Positions 1 through 6,691 of a stretch of 11,218 nucleotides of DNA are shown in pieces. The stretch's first letter is position 1. Each line of letters begins with the position of its first letter. The stretch comes from Sphingomonas paucimobilis (GTDB lineage Bacteria; Pseudomonadota; Alphaproteobacteria; Sphingomonadales; Sphingomonadaceae). The notes beneath the pieces are model-generated. The model searched no databases. It saw only the letters and a list, made by a program, of their open reading frames with translations, and had not been told where the DNA came from. The translations under genes and the position numbers were made by a program. The stretch is from the NCBI GenBank assembly GCA_945860425.1, contig CAMAQU010000036.1, forward strand, positions 1-11,218, written 5' to 3'.

Positions 1-59
1 CCACCCATGGCGCACCACAAACTGCCCAAACACCAAATTTTTGCATCTCTGCCTTTGCT

Positions 60-68
60 GCGATAGGC
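60..68 (+). promoter_or_regulatory. GCGATAGGC element upstream of the first gene, possible -10 region
   Basis: The 9-mer GCGATAGGC lies 31 bp before the ATG at 99. It includes GATAGG (62-67), which sits 16 bp downstream of TTTGCA (40-45), a loose -35 match. The same 9-mer occurs twice upstream of the ppx-like gene (1033 and 1050). I infer a -10-like promoter element from position and recurrence only. A short near-palindrome, CCCAA-T-TTGGG (73-83), lies between it and the ribosome binding site. Confidence 0.3.
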
Positions 69-98
69 TCCCCCCAATTTGGGAGAGGGAGAGAGATT

Positions 99-482
99 AT
101 GAAAACATTGCTGCGTGCGTTGGTTGGCCTGTCGGGCCTGTTGTCCATCGTCATGGTGCTGGGCCTGTGGTTTGGGATGGAACGGATTTTGCCCGCCATT
201 GGCCTTATGACAAATGATTTGGCCGGTGGTCTGGTCGGTCGGGCGACAGTGCGCGCCGATATTGCCGGGCTGTTCGGCGGCATGGGGCTGGCCATGCTGA
301 TCGCCGCCACGCGCGAAAGCCGCGCTTGGGCAGGGGCCGCCCTGTTGTTCGTCAGCGTGGCCTTGGCAGGGCGGCTGATCGGCCTTGCGCTCGATGGTGC
401 GCCGGCCGAAGTCATTCCGCCCATTGTGATAGAGGCCTTCACCGTGGCCCTGCTGGCCAGCTATCGCGCCCGGCTCACCTGA
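99..482 (+). CDS. Small integral membrane protein, DUF4345-like
   Basis: This 127-residue protein has four likely membrane helices, at about residues 7-27, 53-70, 76-98 and 104-121. The segment around residues 48-60 (GRATVRADIAGLFGG) followed by a GRLIGLALDG stretch near residues 91-100 resembles the DUF4345 family of small four-helix inner-membrane proteins of unknown function. The ATG at 99 has a purine-rich Shine-Dalgarno region (GGGAGAGGGAGAGAG) immediately upstream, which supports this start. The next gene on the same strand begins 50 bp downstream, so the two may be co-transcribed. No enzymatic motif is visible. The domain call is from memory of the family pattern and is moderately secure; the function is unknown. 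Confidence 0.75.
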   Translation: MKTLLRALVGLSGLLSIVMVLGLWFGMERILPAIGLMTNDLAGGLVGRATVRADIAGLFGGMGLAMLIAATRESRAWAGAALLFVSVALAGRLIGLALDGAPAEVIPPIVIEAFTVALLASYRARLT

Positions 483-532
483 GCCGCCGCTGAACGGGAA
501 AACACACCCAAGAAATAGGGGAGGGGCAAGCC

Positions 533-862
533 ATGTATGTGTCTGTCACTGGCCTGAAGGTGAAACGCCTTTGGCACCTCCCCCGTTTCTGGCTTCATGC
601 CATCCGGTCTTTCCGACAGGCGCAGCGCGCCGACGGGGTGATCCAAGTCTCCGTCCGCAATATCGCGGGCTATCAACATACGCTGACCCTGTGGCAGAGC
701 CGCAGCCATATGCTGGCCTTCATGCGATCCGGCGCCCACCTCCACGCCATCCGCGCCTTTCGCACCATCGCGACCGGCCGCACCTATGGCTATGAAACCG
801 ACACGCCCCCGAGCTGGGACGAGGCCGTCACCCAATGGCGGTACAAGGGGCGGGATTATTAG
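533..862 (+). CDS. Small dimeric alpha-beta-barrel-like protein (DUF3291 / antibiotic monooxygenase-like)
   Basis: This is a 109-residue soluble protein with no signal peptide or membrane helix. The ATG at 533 is preceded by a strong ribosome binding site, AGGGGAGGGG (517-526), which fixes the start. The layout fits the ferredoxin-like alpha-beta-barrel proteins grouped with antibiotic biosynthesis monooxygenases, DUF3291 and spheroidene monooxygenase-like proteins: an early aromatic/basic segment, a TLTLWQS strand near residues 50-56, a helix LAFMRSGAHLHAIRAF near 61-76, then a C-terminal strand. The Trp-x-Ser followed by a His-bearing helix is the main similarity. It probably follows the membrane protein gene in one transcript. 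It ends 14 bp before the 3' end of the oppositely oriented tRNA gene. A specific substrate cannot be inferred, and a purely structural role is equally possible. Confidence 0.7.
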   Translation: MYVSVTGLKVKRLWHLPRFWLHAIRSFRQAQRADGVIQVSVRNIAGYQHTLTLWQSRSHMLAFMRSGAHLHAIRAFRTIATGRTYGYETDTPPSWDEAVTQWRYKGRDY

Positions 863-875
863 GGGTCAGGAAATC

Positions 876-949
876 TGGATGCCCCGTGAGGATTCGAACC
901 TCAATAGACGGAGTCAGAGTCCGTAGTCTTACCGTTAGACGACGGGGCA
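876..949 (-). tRNA. tRNA-Gln (anticodon CUG)
   Basis: Read on the minus strand from 949 to 876, the sequence folds into a complete cloverleaf. It has a 7-bp acceptor stem (TGCCCCG/CGGGGCA), 4-bp D stem (GTCT/AGAC), 5-bp anticodon stem (ACGGA/TCCGT) and 5-bp T stem (TGAGG/CCTCA) with loop TTCGAAT. The anticodon loop CTCTGAC places CTG at positions 34-36, so it decodes the CAG glutamine codon. The CCA tail is encoded (878-876) and the discriminator base is U. The first pair is the weak U1-A72, a known feature of bacterial tRNA-Gln recognised in the GatCAB transamidation route. Its promoter is at 964-992. No clear terminator follows on the minus strand, and readthrough would run antisense into the gene ending at 862. 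Confidence 0.96.
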
Positions 950-963
950 TCGCTAAGGCCGGG

Positions 964-992
964 CAGATAGGAATTCGGCCCCCTTCTGTCAA
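964..992 (-). promoter_or_regulatory. Sigma-70-type promoter of the tRNA-Gln gene
   Basis: On the minus strand, a perfect -35 box TTGACA (992-987) is followed by a 17-bp spacer and the -10 box TATCTG (969-964). Transcription would begin near 957, about 8 nt before the mature tRNA 5' end at 949. That spacing and consensus quality are typical of a stable-RNA promoter. The call rests on box match and position. Confidence 0.8.
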
Positions 993-1032
993 CAAGAGTC
1001 CCCTGGGGCTTTGGCCATGCGTCGCGGCGCTT

Positions 1033-1058
1033 GCGATAGGCGGGCTGGGGCGATAGGC
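1033..1058 (+). promoter_or_regulatory. Tandem GCGATAGGC repeats, candidate promoters for the ppx-rlmE operon
   Basis: Two exact copies of GCGATAGGC (1033-1041 and 1050-1058), 17 bp apart start to start, lie 60-85 bp before the chosen ppx start. GATAGG in the first copy is 18 bp after TTGGCC (1011-1016). In the second it is 15 bp after TTGCGA (1031-1036), which overlaps the first copy. They could be two overlapping -35/-10 sets or a regulator site; no other strong promoter is visible in 950-1118. Confidence 0.35.
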
Positions 1059-1118
1059 TTACCGTCAAGTACCGCCGGGCATTTCTCCGGATCGGAAGAA
1101 GTTAAGAGTTTGAAGACC

Positions 1119-2201
1119 ATGGTGGATTCTGCCGCCCCCGAGCGCGTGCGACGCCAGGACAGGGGGACGAAATCGCAAGGGGCCGGCCGCATGCCGGCAG
1201 AGCCCGCGCGCGCAGGCCCAAAGCGTGCGCCGCCGCCGGCCCGGCGCACCTATGCCGCGCTGGACCTTGGCACCAATAATTGCCGCTTGCTCATCGCCCG
1301 ACCAGAGGACCCGCGCTTCATTGTGGTGGATGCCTTTTCCCGCATCGTCCGGCTGGGCGAAGGCTTGGCGCAATCGGGCGCGATCAGCACGGCGGCGATG
1401 GATCGGGCCTTGTCTGCCCTCTCAGTCTGTGCCGAAAAGCTGGTGCGCCGCAATGTCTATATGGCGCGTTCTGTCGCGACTGAGGCGTGCCGGCGGGCCG
1501 CCAATGGCGCGGAATTTGTTGATCGGGTCTATCGGGAAACGGGCATCAAGCTCGACATTATTTCGGCCCAAGAAGAAGCGCGGCTGGCGGTGCTGGGCTG
1601 CCATGTTCTGCTGGAAGAAGGCGATAGCCCGGCCTTGGTGTTCGACATTGGCGGCGGTTCGACCGAGCTGGTGCTGGTCGATACGCAAAGCGGCGCGCCG
1701 CAGACGCTGGATTGGCGCTCCATCCCTTGGGGCGTTGTCTCCTTGAGTGAAAGCGTGCCGCATGACAGCGCAGACCCGGTCGCCCGCAGTGCGGCCTATG
1801 CCCAAATGCGGGCCGAAGTGCGCGACAGCCTTGGCCCCTTTGTCGAGACATTGGCGCAGGCCGCTGGCCCCGCGCCGCGTCTATTGGGGACGAGCGGCAC
1901 GGTGACGACGCTGGCCAGTGTGCATCTGGGCCTGCCGCATTATGAGCGGCGGTTGATTGATGGACTGCGCGTCGATGTGGCCGATATGCGCCGCATCTGT
2001 GCGCAACTCGCCAGCCAATCGGTACCGGATCGCGCGAAGGAACCGTGCATCGGGCCGGAACGGGCGGATCTGGTTGTTGCGGGCTGTGCGATTTTGGAAA
2101 CGATTTTTGATCTTTGGCCTGCAGAAATTGTGGGCGTTGCGGATCGCGGCATTCGCGAAGGTATATTGCGCCAGTTGATGGCGGCAGGAGAAAGACCATG
2201 A
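1119..2201 (+). CDS. ppx: Ppx/GppA-family exopolyphosphatase / guanosine pentaphosphate phosphatase
   Basis: This family hydrolyses terminal phosphates of polyphosphate and/or pppGpp, linking phosphate storage to the stringent response. From ATG 1119 the protein is 360 residues. Actin-like ATPase-fold motifs are clear: phosphate-1 YAALDLGTNNCRLL (about 45-58), an SAQEEARLA segment (about 149-157), phosphate-2 VFDIGGGSTELVLV (174-187), GTSGTVTTLA (257-266) and a C-terminal VADRGIREGIL (340-350). E. coli Ppx and GppA are near 500 residues; this is the short form without the C-terminal helical HD-like domains. Residues 1-43 form an Arg/Pro/Ala-rich, probably disordered extension. The frame is open back to TTG 1011, but ATG 1119 has AAGAG (1104-1108) upstream and leaves room for the promoter. 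The stop overlaps the rlmE start as ATGA, implying coupled translation. Ppx versus GppA specificity cannot be decided by sequence. Confidence 0.92.
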   Translation: MVDSAAPERVRRQDRGTKSQGAGRMPAEPARAGPKRAPPPARRTYAALDLGTNNCRLLIARPEDPRFIVVDAFSRIVRLGEGLAQSGAISTAAMDRALSALSVCAEKLVRRNVYMARSVATEACRRAANGAEFVDRVYRETGIKLDIISAQEEARLAVLGCHVLLEEGDSPALVFDIGGGSTELVLVDTQSGAPQTLDWRSIPWGVVSLSESVPHDSADPVARSAAYAQMRAEVRDSLGPFVETLAQAAGPAPRLLGTSGTVTTLASVHLGLPHYERRLIDGLRVDVADMRRICAQLASQSVPDRAKEPCIGPERADLVVAGCAILETIFDLWPAEIVGVADRGIREGILRQLMAAGERP

Positions 2202-2884
2202 GCCGGGGTGGCAGTGCAGGGCGCACCCGCGTCAAAACGGCGAAGGGCCGCAAGGTCGGCTCCACCCGCTGGCTCGAACGTCAGTTGAATGATCCTTATG
2301 TCAAACGCGCCAAGGCAGAGGGCTATCGCAGCCGGGCCGCCTATAAGCTGATGGAGTTGGATGAACGCTTTGGCTTTTTGAAAGGGGCAAAGCGGGTGAT
2401 CGATCTGGGCATCGCGCCGGGCGGCTGGGCGCAGGTCGTCCGCAAAAACTGCCCCAAGGCGCATGTGGTCGGCATTGATTTGCTGCCTGTGGAACCTTTG
2501 GAAGGTGTCATCATCGCGCAAATGGACTTTATGGCAGATGAGGCCCCAGACTGGCTGATGGAGGCGCTCGACGGCCCGGCGGATATTGTCCTGTCGGACA
2601 TGGCGGCCAACACCGTTGGCCATCCCCAGACCGACCATCTGCGCACCATGGGGCTGGTAGAGGCCGGGCTGGACTTTGCCTGCCAAGTGCTGCGGCCCGG
2701 CGGTCATTTTGTCGCCAAGGTGCTGGCTGGCGGCGCGGATAATGATCTCGTCGCCGCGCTCAAGCGCAACTTCACCTCGGTCAAACACGCAAAGCCGCCG
2801 GCCAGCCGCAAAGGCTCTTCCGAATGGTATGTGATTGCCTCTGGCTTTAAGGGCCGGGCGGAAGAGGCCGTCAGCGCGTCTTAA
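2198..2884 (+). CDS. rlmE: 23S rRNA (uridine-2'-O)-methyltransferase RlmE (FtsJ/RrmJ)
   Basis: RlmE methylates the 2'-hydroxyl of U2552 in the 23S rRNA A-loop using S-adenosylmethionine, a late step in 50S assembly. The 228-residue protein has the Rossmann SAM motif VIDLGIAPGGWAQVV (67-81) and the complete catalytic K-D-K-E tetrad: K50 (SRAAYKL), D134 (VLSDMA), K174 (FVAKVL) and E209 (SSEWYV). Spacing matches the E. coli enzyme with about 10-12 extra basic residues at the N-terminus (GRTRVKTAKGRKVGSTRWL), which may contact rRNA. The ATG at 2198 overlaps the ppx stop by ATGA and has AGGAG (2186-2190) at ideal spacing. In-frame starts further upstream lie inside ppx and are unlikely. The last 14 bp overlap the 3' end of phaC on the other strand. 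Confidence 0.96.
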   Translation: MSRGGSAGRTRVKTAKGRKVGSTRWLERQLNDPYVKRAKAEGYRSRAAYKLMELDERFGFLKGAKRVIDLGIAPGGWAQVVRKNCPKAHVVGIDLLPVEPLEGVIIAQMDFMADEAPDWLMEALDGPADIVLSDMAANTVGHPQTDHLRTMGLVEAGLDFACQVLRPGGHFVAKVLAGGADNDLVAALKRNFTSVKHAKPPASRKGSSEWYVIASGFKGRAEEAVSAS

Positions 2885-4466
2885 CGTAGCTGCCCGGCGC
2901 ATCCTCCAGCGCCTTCAACTTGCCCTTACCGGGGATGCGCGCGCCCTTGGCGGGGACTGTCTTGGCGTCTTGCTCCTTGATCCAGCCGAGCCAATAGGGC
3001 CACCAGCTGCCCTTGGTTTCGCTGGCCCCGGCGATAAAATCATCCAAGGAGGCAACGGGGGCGTCATTGGTCCAATATTGATATTTCTGCGCCGAAGGCG
3101 GGTTCACCACCCCGGCAATATGGCCTGAGCCTGCGAGCAAAAAGGTGATCGGCCCGGTGAAGAGATCGTGCATCTTCCACACGCTTTGTGCCGGGGCAAT
3201 ATGGTCTTCCCGACCCGCCTGAATGAAGCTGGGTGTTGTCACCTTGGTCAGATCAATCGGCACGCCCAGTGCCGAGAGCGCGCCGGAGTAAGACAATTTA
3301 TTGTCGCGATACAGATCGCACAAATAGCTCAAATGCCATTTGGCGGGCAAATTGGTGACATCGCCATTCCAATGGAGCAGATCAAAGGCGGGATAGCCCT
3401 CCCCCATGAGATAATTTTTAGAGACTGTGCTCCAGATCAGGTCATTGCCGCGCAACAGGTTAAAGGTCGCGGCCAGATAGCGCCCGTCCATCACCCCGTC
3501 TTTGGCCAAGGCCTCGATGGCGGAAATATGCGCATCATCAATGAAGTTCAGCAGATCACCTGCTTTTTCAAAATCCACTTGCGCTGTGAAGAAGGTCGCG
3601 GATCGCACCTTGTCCGCTTCTCCCTTGGCCGCGAGAATGGCCAAGGTCGCCGCAAGCGTCGTGCCCGCCACGCAATAGCCGATGCTATGCACGGATGGCA
3701 CGCTTAGCAGATCGCGCACAACATCCACCGCCTCTATTTGGGCTGCGATATAATCATCCCAAATCACATCGGCGAGGCTGGCATCCGCCGACTTCCAAGA
3801 GACGATGAAGACGCTGATCCCCTGATCCACGCACCATTTGATGAAGCTTTTTTCCGGCGTGAGATCGAGGATATAATAGCGGTTAATCCAAGGCGGAAAA
3901 ATCACCAGCGGCGTCTTCAGCACATCGGGCGTTGTCGGCGCATAATGGATCAGCTGAAACAGCCGGGTCTGGAACACCACCTTGCCCGGGGTGGTGGCAA
4001 TATTCTCGCCAAGGCGAAATGCATTTGGATCTGTATGGGTCATCTGGCCGCGCTGAATATCCTCGGCCAGATGCTGAAAGCCGGTCATCAGGCTCGCCCC
4101 ATTGGTCTCTACCGCACGGCGCAGCGCAACCGGGTTGGTCAGCGGCGAATTGGCCGGGCTCATCGCATCGACCAGGGCGCGCATGGCAAAGATTTGCTTG
4201 GCCTTATCCTGCGCATCGGCGGCGGGCGCGGCTTCGGCGAGCGACATCATCTGCTCGGCCGCCATGCCATAGCCCTGACGGATCAGGTCAAAGAGCGGAT
4301 GGTTCCAGTCTTCCCCCTGAAAGCGGCGATCCTTGGGGTCGACCTTATCGCGGTTGAGGGCCGCAATCGGGGCCAGCATCTGGCCCCACATATCCAGCAT
4401 CTGCTGATATGCCGCCAGCGGATTGGCCGGGATGGCATTTTTAGGTTCGGTCGGCTCGGTCGTCAT
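2871..4466 (-). CDS. phaC: Class I poly(3-hydroxyalkanoate) synthase PhaC
   Basis: PhaC polymerises (R)-3-hydroxyacyl-CoA into polyhydroxyalkanoate at the granule surface, a carbon and energy store. The 531-residue product has an N-terminal helical region, then an alpha/beta-hydrolase core. Core motifs include PLVIFPPWINRYYILDL (about 186-202) and the lipase-like box GYCVAG with nucleophile C265. The triad is completed by D421 (GREDHIAP) and H449 (GSGHIAG); the Cys-Asp and Asp-His spacings match class I enzymes. The box reads G-x-C-x-A-G rather than the commoner G-x-C-x-G-G, a tolerated family variant. GTG 4472, ATG 4469 and ATG 4466 are adjacent in frame; AGGA (4477-4474) is best spaced for 4466. 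The gene is divergent from the aminotransferase gene, with 80 bp between them. No phasin, phaZ or phaA/phaB is in the window. Confidence 0.95.
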   Translation of the reverse strand: MTTEPTEPKNAIPANPLAAYQQMLDMWGQMLAPIAALNRDKVDPKDRRFQGEDWNHPLFDLIRQGYGMAAEQMMSLAEAAPAADAQDKAKQIFAMRALVDAMSPANSPLTNPVALRRAVETNGASLMTGFQHLAEDIQRGQMTHTDPNAFRLGENIATTPGKVVFQTRLFQLIHYAPTTPDVLKTPLVIFPPWINRYYILDLTPEKSFIKWCVDQGISVFIVSWKSADASLADVIWDDYIAAQIEAVDVVRDLLSVPSVHSIGYCVAGTTLAATLAILAAKGEADKVRSATFFTAQVDFEKAGDLLNFIDDAHISAIEALAKDGVMDGRYLAATFNLLRGNDLIWSTVSKNYLMGEGYPAFDLLHWNGDVTNLPAKWHLSYLCDLYRDNKLSYSGALSALGVPIDLTKVTTPSFIQAGREDHIAPAQSVWKMHDLFTGPITFLLAGSGHIAGVVNPPSAQKYQYWTNDAPVASLDDFIAGASETKGSWWPYWLGWIKEQDAKTVPAKGARIPGKGKLKALEDAPGSYVKTR

Positions 4467-4489
4467 CATCACGTCCTGTCGGGCCTTGG

Positions 4490-4518
4490 TTGCGGCAGCA
4501 GCGAAGCAATGGCATAGC
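4490..4518 (+). promoter_or_regulatory. Possible promoter for the aminotransferase-thioesterase operon
   Basis: In the 80-bp divergent region between phaC and the aminotransferase, TTGCGG (4490-4495) is followed by a 17-bp spacer and CATAGC (4513-4518). The -35 match is partial and the -10 match modest, but spacing and position (29 bp before ATG 4547) suit a promoter. The phaC promoter must lie in the same region on the other strand; I could not place it confidently. Confidence 0.35.
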
Positions 4519-4546
4519 GCGAAAATCCTTTAGCCGAAAGCGACCA

Positions 4547-5755
4547 ATGTCCGACGAATTCTATCGCATGAAACGCCTGCCCCCTTATGTCATCGCCGAA
4601 GTGAATGCGATGCGGGCAGCGGCACGTGCGGCAGGTGAGGATATTATCGATCTGGGCATGGGCAATCCGGATTTGCCGCCCCCGGCGCATGTTATTGAAA
4701 AACTTGCCGAAGTGGCGCGGGATCCAAAGGCGCATGGCTATTCCGCGTCCAAAGGGATTCCGGGTCTTCGGCGCGCGCAGGCCAATTATTATGGCCGCCG
4801 TTTTGGCGTCGATCTTGATCCCGATAGCGAAGTTGTGGTGACCTTGGGGTCGAAAGAAGGCCTTGCGAATCTCGCGCAGGCGATCACCGCGCCGGGCGAT
4901 GTCGTGCTCGCGCCCAACCCCAGCTACCCGATTCACACCTTTGGTTTCATCATTGCAGGCGCCACGATTCGCAGCGTGCCGACCACGCCGGATGAACGCT
5001 ATTTTGAATCGCTGGAACGCGCCGTGCGCTTCACCGTACCAAAGCCGTCGGTGCTGGTGATGGGTTATCCGTCAAACCCGACCGCCGAGGTCGTCGATCT
5101 CGCTTTTTATGAACGGGTGGTCGCCTTTGCCAAGGAACATGGCCTGTGGGTCTTGTCGGACCTTGCCTATTCAGAACTTTATTATGATGGGCAGCCCACC
5201 CCCTCCATCCTTCAAGTCAAAGGCGCAAAGGATGTAGCGGTGGAGTTTACCTCCATGTCCAAAACCTATTCCATGGCCGGATGGCGCATCGGCTTTGCGG
5301 TGGGCAATAAAACGCTGATCGCCGCCCTCACCCGTGTGAAATCCTATCTGGATTATGGGGCCTTCACCCCCATTCAGGCAGCGGCCGTTGCCGCACTTAA
5401 TGGCCCGCAAGATATTGTGGCCGCCAATCGGGAACTCTATCGCAAGCGCCGTGATGTGCTGGTCGATAGCTTTGCCAAAGCCGGCTGGGACATTCCATCG
5501 CCGCGCGCGTCCATGTTTGCATGGGCCCCCTTGCCCCCTGCGCTTGCGCATTTGGGCAGTTTGGAATTTTCCAAGCAATTATTGACGCAAGCGGGCGTCG
5601 CGGTGGCCGCGGGTGTGGGCTATGGTGAAGAAGGCGAAGGCTATGTCCGCATCGCCATGGTCGAAAATGAACAGCGCCTGCGCCAAGCCGCGCGCAACAT
5701 CCGCAAATATTTCCAAAGCATGGGGATCAACACCCCGGCGATGAAGGACGTCTAA
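4547..5755 (+). CDS. alaC: PLP-dependent class I/II aminotransferase, AlaC / LL-diaminopimelate aminotransferase-like
   Basis: This cytosolic fold-type I enzyme transfers an amino group between an amino acid and a 2-oxo acid. The 402-residue sequence shows GMGNPDLPPP (37-46), GSKEG (101-105) for cofactor phosphate binding, YPSNPTA with N177, SDLAY with D205 and Y208, the Schiff-base lysine K239 in SMSKTYSMAGWRIGF, and the carboxylate-binding arginine R368 (YVRIA). The overall pattern fits the AlaC group (glutamate-pyruvate transaminase in E. coli), which annotation pipelines often call LL-diaminopimelate aminotransferase. True DapL activity cannot be claimed. The start at 4547 gives the usual N-terminus (MSDEFYRMKRLPPYV) with a weak GAAAG upstream; an in-frame ATG at 4490 would add an atypical 19-residue basic leader. 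The thioesterase gene begins 4 bp after the stop, so the two are probably one operon. Confidence 0.88.
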   Translation: MSDEFYRMKRLPPYVIAEVNAMRAAARAAGEDIIDLGMGNPDLPPPAHVIEKLAEVARDPKAHGYSASKGIPGLRRAQANYYGRRFGVDLDPDSEVVVTLGSKEGLANLAQAITAPGDVVLAPNPSYPIHTFGFIIAGATIRSVPTTPDERYFESLERAVRFTVPKPSVLVMGYPSNPTAEVVDLAFYERVVAFAKEHGLWVLSDLAYSELYYDGQPTPSILQVKGAKDVAVEFTSMSKTYSMAGWRIGFAVGNKTLIAALTRVKSYLDYGAFTPIQAAAVAALNGPQDIVAANRELYRKRRDVLVDSFAKAGWDIPSPRASMFAWAPLPPALAHLGSLEFSKQLLTQAGVAVAAGVGYGEEGEGYVRIAMVENEQRLRQAARNIRKYFQSMGINTPAMKDV

Positions 5756-5759
5756 TCCC

Positions 5760-6224
5760 ATGGCGCAAGGGGGCTTTGCATTTTGCCATCGATTTCGCGT
5801 GCGCTGGTCAGAAGTGGATCCGCAGAACGTCGTCTTCAACGCGCGCTATCTCGATTATGCCGATCTGGGGATCACTGAATATTGGCGGCATGTGGATTTC
5901 CGCAATTCAGGCGGGGCAGGGCCGATGGATTTTCACGTCGCCCATGCCGAAGTCGCGTTCAGGAAGCCGATCAAGCCCGATGAGGTGATCGACATCTGGT
6001 GCAAGACTGAAAAGTTCGGCACCACATCCATGACCATCGTCATGCACCTTTGCGGCGCAGGATCCCAAGGCGAAGACCTGCGCGCCGAAATCCGCGAAGT
6101 GCATGTTCTGGTGGATCTGGACACACACAAACCCAAACCCATCCCAGATGGCGTCCGCACCCGCTTTGCCGCCTTTGACGCGCAGGCCGATGTGGTCCTG
6201 TCTGGAGAAGCTTTGGCGCGCTAA
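5760..6224 (+). CDS. Acyl-CoA thioesterase, 4-hydroxybenzoyl-CoA thioesterase (4HBT) family
   Basis: The 154-residue protein has the hot-dog-fold signature of the YbgC/4HBT group. RVRWSEVDPQNVVFNARYLDYAD (13-35) carries the probable catalytic D20, followed by the long helix typical of the family. A central strand pair (AEVAFRKPIKPDEVIDI) and a later LRAEIREVHVLVDLDTHKPKPIP segment complete the fold. Such enzymes hydrolyse acyl-CoA thioesters; the substrate is not predictable. AAGGA (5744-5748), inside the end of the upstream gene, can serve as ribosome binding site 11 bp before ATG 5760. The 4-bp gap to the aminotransferase indicates co-transcription. It sits one gene from phaC, but no direct link is shown. 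Transcription probably ends at the hairpin at 6244-6275. Confidence 0.88.
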   Translation: MAQGGFAFCHRFRVRWSEVDPQNVVFNARYLDYADLGITEYWRHVDFRNSGGAGPMDFHVAHAEVAFRKPIKPDEVIDIWCKTEKFGTTSMTIVMHLCGAGSQGEDLRAEIREVHVLVDLDTHKPKPIPDGVRTRFAAFDAQADVVLSGEALAR

Positions 6225-6236
6225 ACCCACCACCCC

Positions 6237-6275
6237 ATAAAAAGGGCAGCCGGCGGAGGATGTCCGCGGCTGCCC
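6237..6275 (-). terminator. Rho-independent terminator, mainly serving the minus-strand secreted-protein gene
   Basis: GGGCAGCCGGCGGA (6244-6257) pairs with TCCGCGGCTGCCC (6263-6275) apart from one bulged G, with loop GGATG. Read on the minus strand the stem is followed by TTTTTAT (6243-6237), a good U-tract, so it terminates the gene ending at 6324. On the plus strand it is followed only by CAAATTTG, so for the thioesterase operon it would be weaker. Confidence 0.82.
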
Positions 6276-6323
6276 AAATTTGCCCGAGATAGGGGGGGAT
6301 ATCGTCAGGCGGGAGGATTTGGC

Positions 6324-6638
6324 TTAGCGTGCCTTTTCGTTGCACTTGGCCAGCTGGTCCGACGTGAAGTCGGTGCCGTTGGCCGCGAAACTGGCAATCT
6401 TACCAATTTCACGTGCCGCCGAAGAGCAGACGATTTCTGCACGGCTTGTCGCCTTGGTTGCGATCCAGGCATCGCCCGAGCGCTTCCAAAGAACGTCGCG
6501 GGCGACAACGCTGTTGCCGGAAATGGCGGTTTCAGGAACCAAGCGATAGCCGGGGGTGCTGGCAAAGGCGGTGGTCGCCGAACCGGCAAAAAGGGTGGCA
6601 GAGGTGGCGATTGCAGCCAGAGCAATGAGGATACGCAT
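6324..6638 (-). CDS. Small exported protein, CC_3452-family-like, function unknown
   Basis: The 104-residue product begins with a classic Sec signal peptide: a hydrophobic run after MRILIALAAIATSATLFAG, with probable cleavage after AFA (residue 26). The mature part, about 78 residues, contains VVARDVLW (44-51), a SRAEIVC segment with C71, IASFAANG (81-88) and a C-terminal LAKCN with C99. This pattern matches, from memory, the CC_3452 family of small periplasmic alphaproteobacterial proteins, which have no known function. Homologues as I recall them carry an extra Cys pair after the conserved Trp; here those positions appear to be Lys and Trp, leaving C71 and C99 as one possible disulfide. AAAGGA precedes the ATG at 6638. 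The gene is divergent from the HxlR regulator and has its own terminator, which suggests regulation by that neighbour. Confidence 0.8.
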   Translation of the reverse strand: MRILIALAAIATSATLFAGSATTAFASTPGYRLVPETAISGNSVVARDVLWKRSGDAWIATKATSRAEIVCSSAAREIGKIASFAANGTDFTSDQLAKCNEKAR

Positions 6639-6691
6639 GGGGGAGGTCCTTTCTTTTATTTAAGTTGCGAAGCAATACCTATATAATTAGA

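Noticed and set aside
1..8. Possible minus-strand ATG (8-6) of a divergent gene leaving the window
   Set aside because: Only two further codons are visible and no ribosome binding site precedes it, so it cannot be supported.
1011..1118. In-frame N-terminal extension of the ppx-like gene from TTG 1011
   Set aside because: It lacks a ribosome binding site, encodes atypical Arg/Cys/Gly-rich sequence and covers the likely promoter repeats; ATG 1119 is a better start.
1940..2902. Long minus-strand open frame of 320 codons opposite ppx and rlmE
   Set aside because: It lies antisense to two well-supported genes, shows no family motif and has shadow-type composition (Arg/Ala/His-rich).
3168..4517. 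Long plus-strand open frames opposite phaC (3168-3707 and 3738-4517)
   Set aside because: PhaC is certain on the other strand. These are GC-driven shadow frames without recognisable domains.
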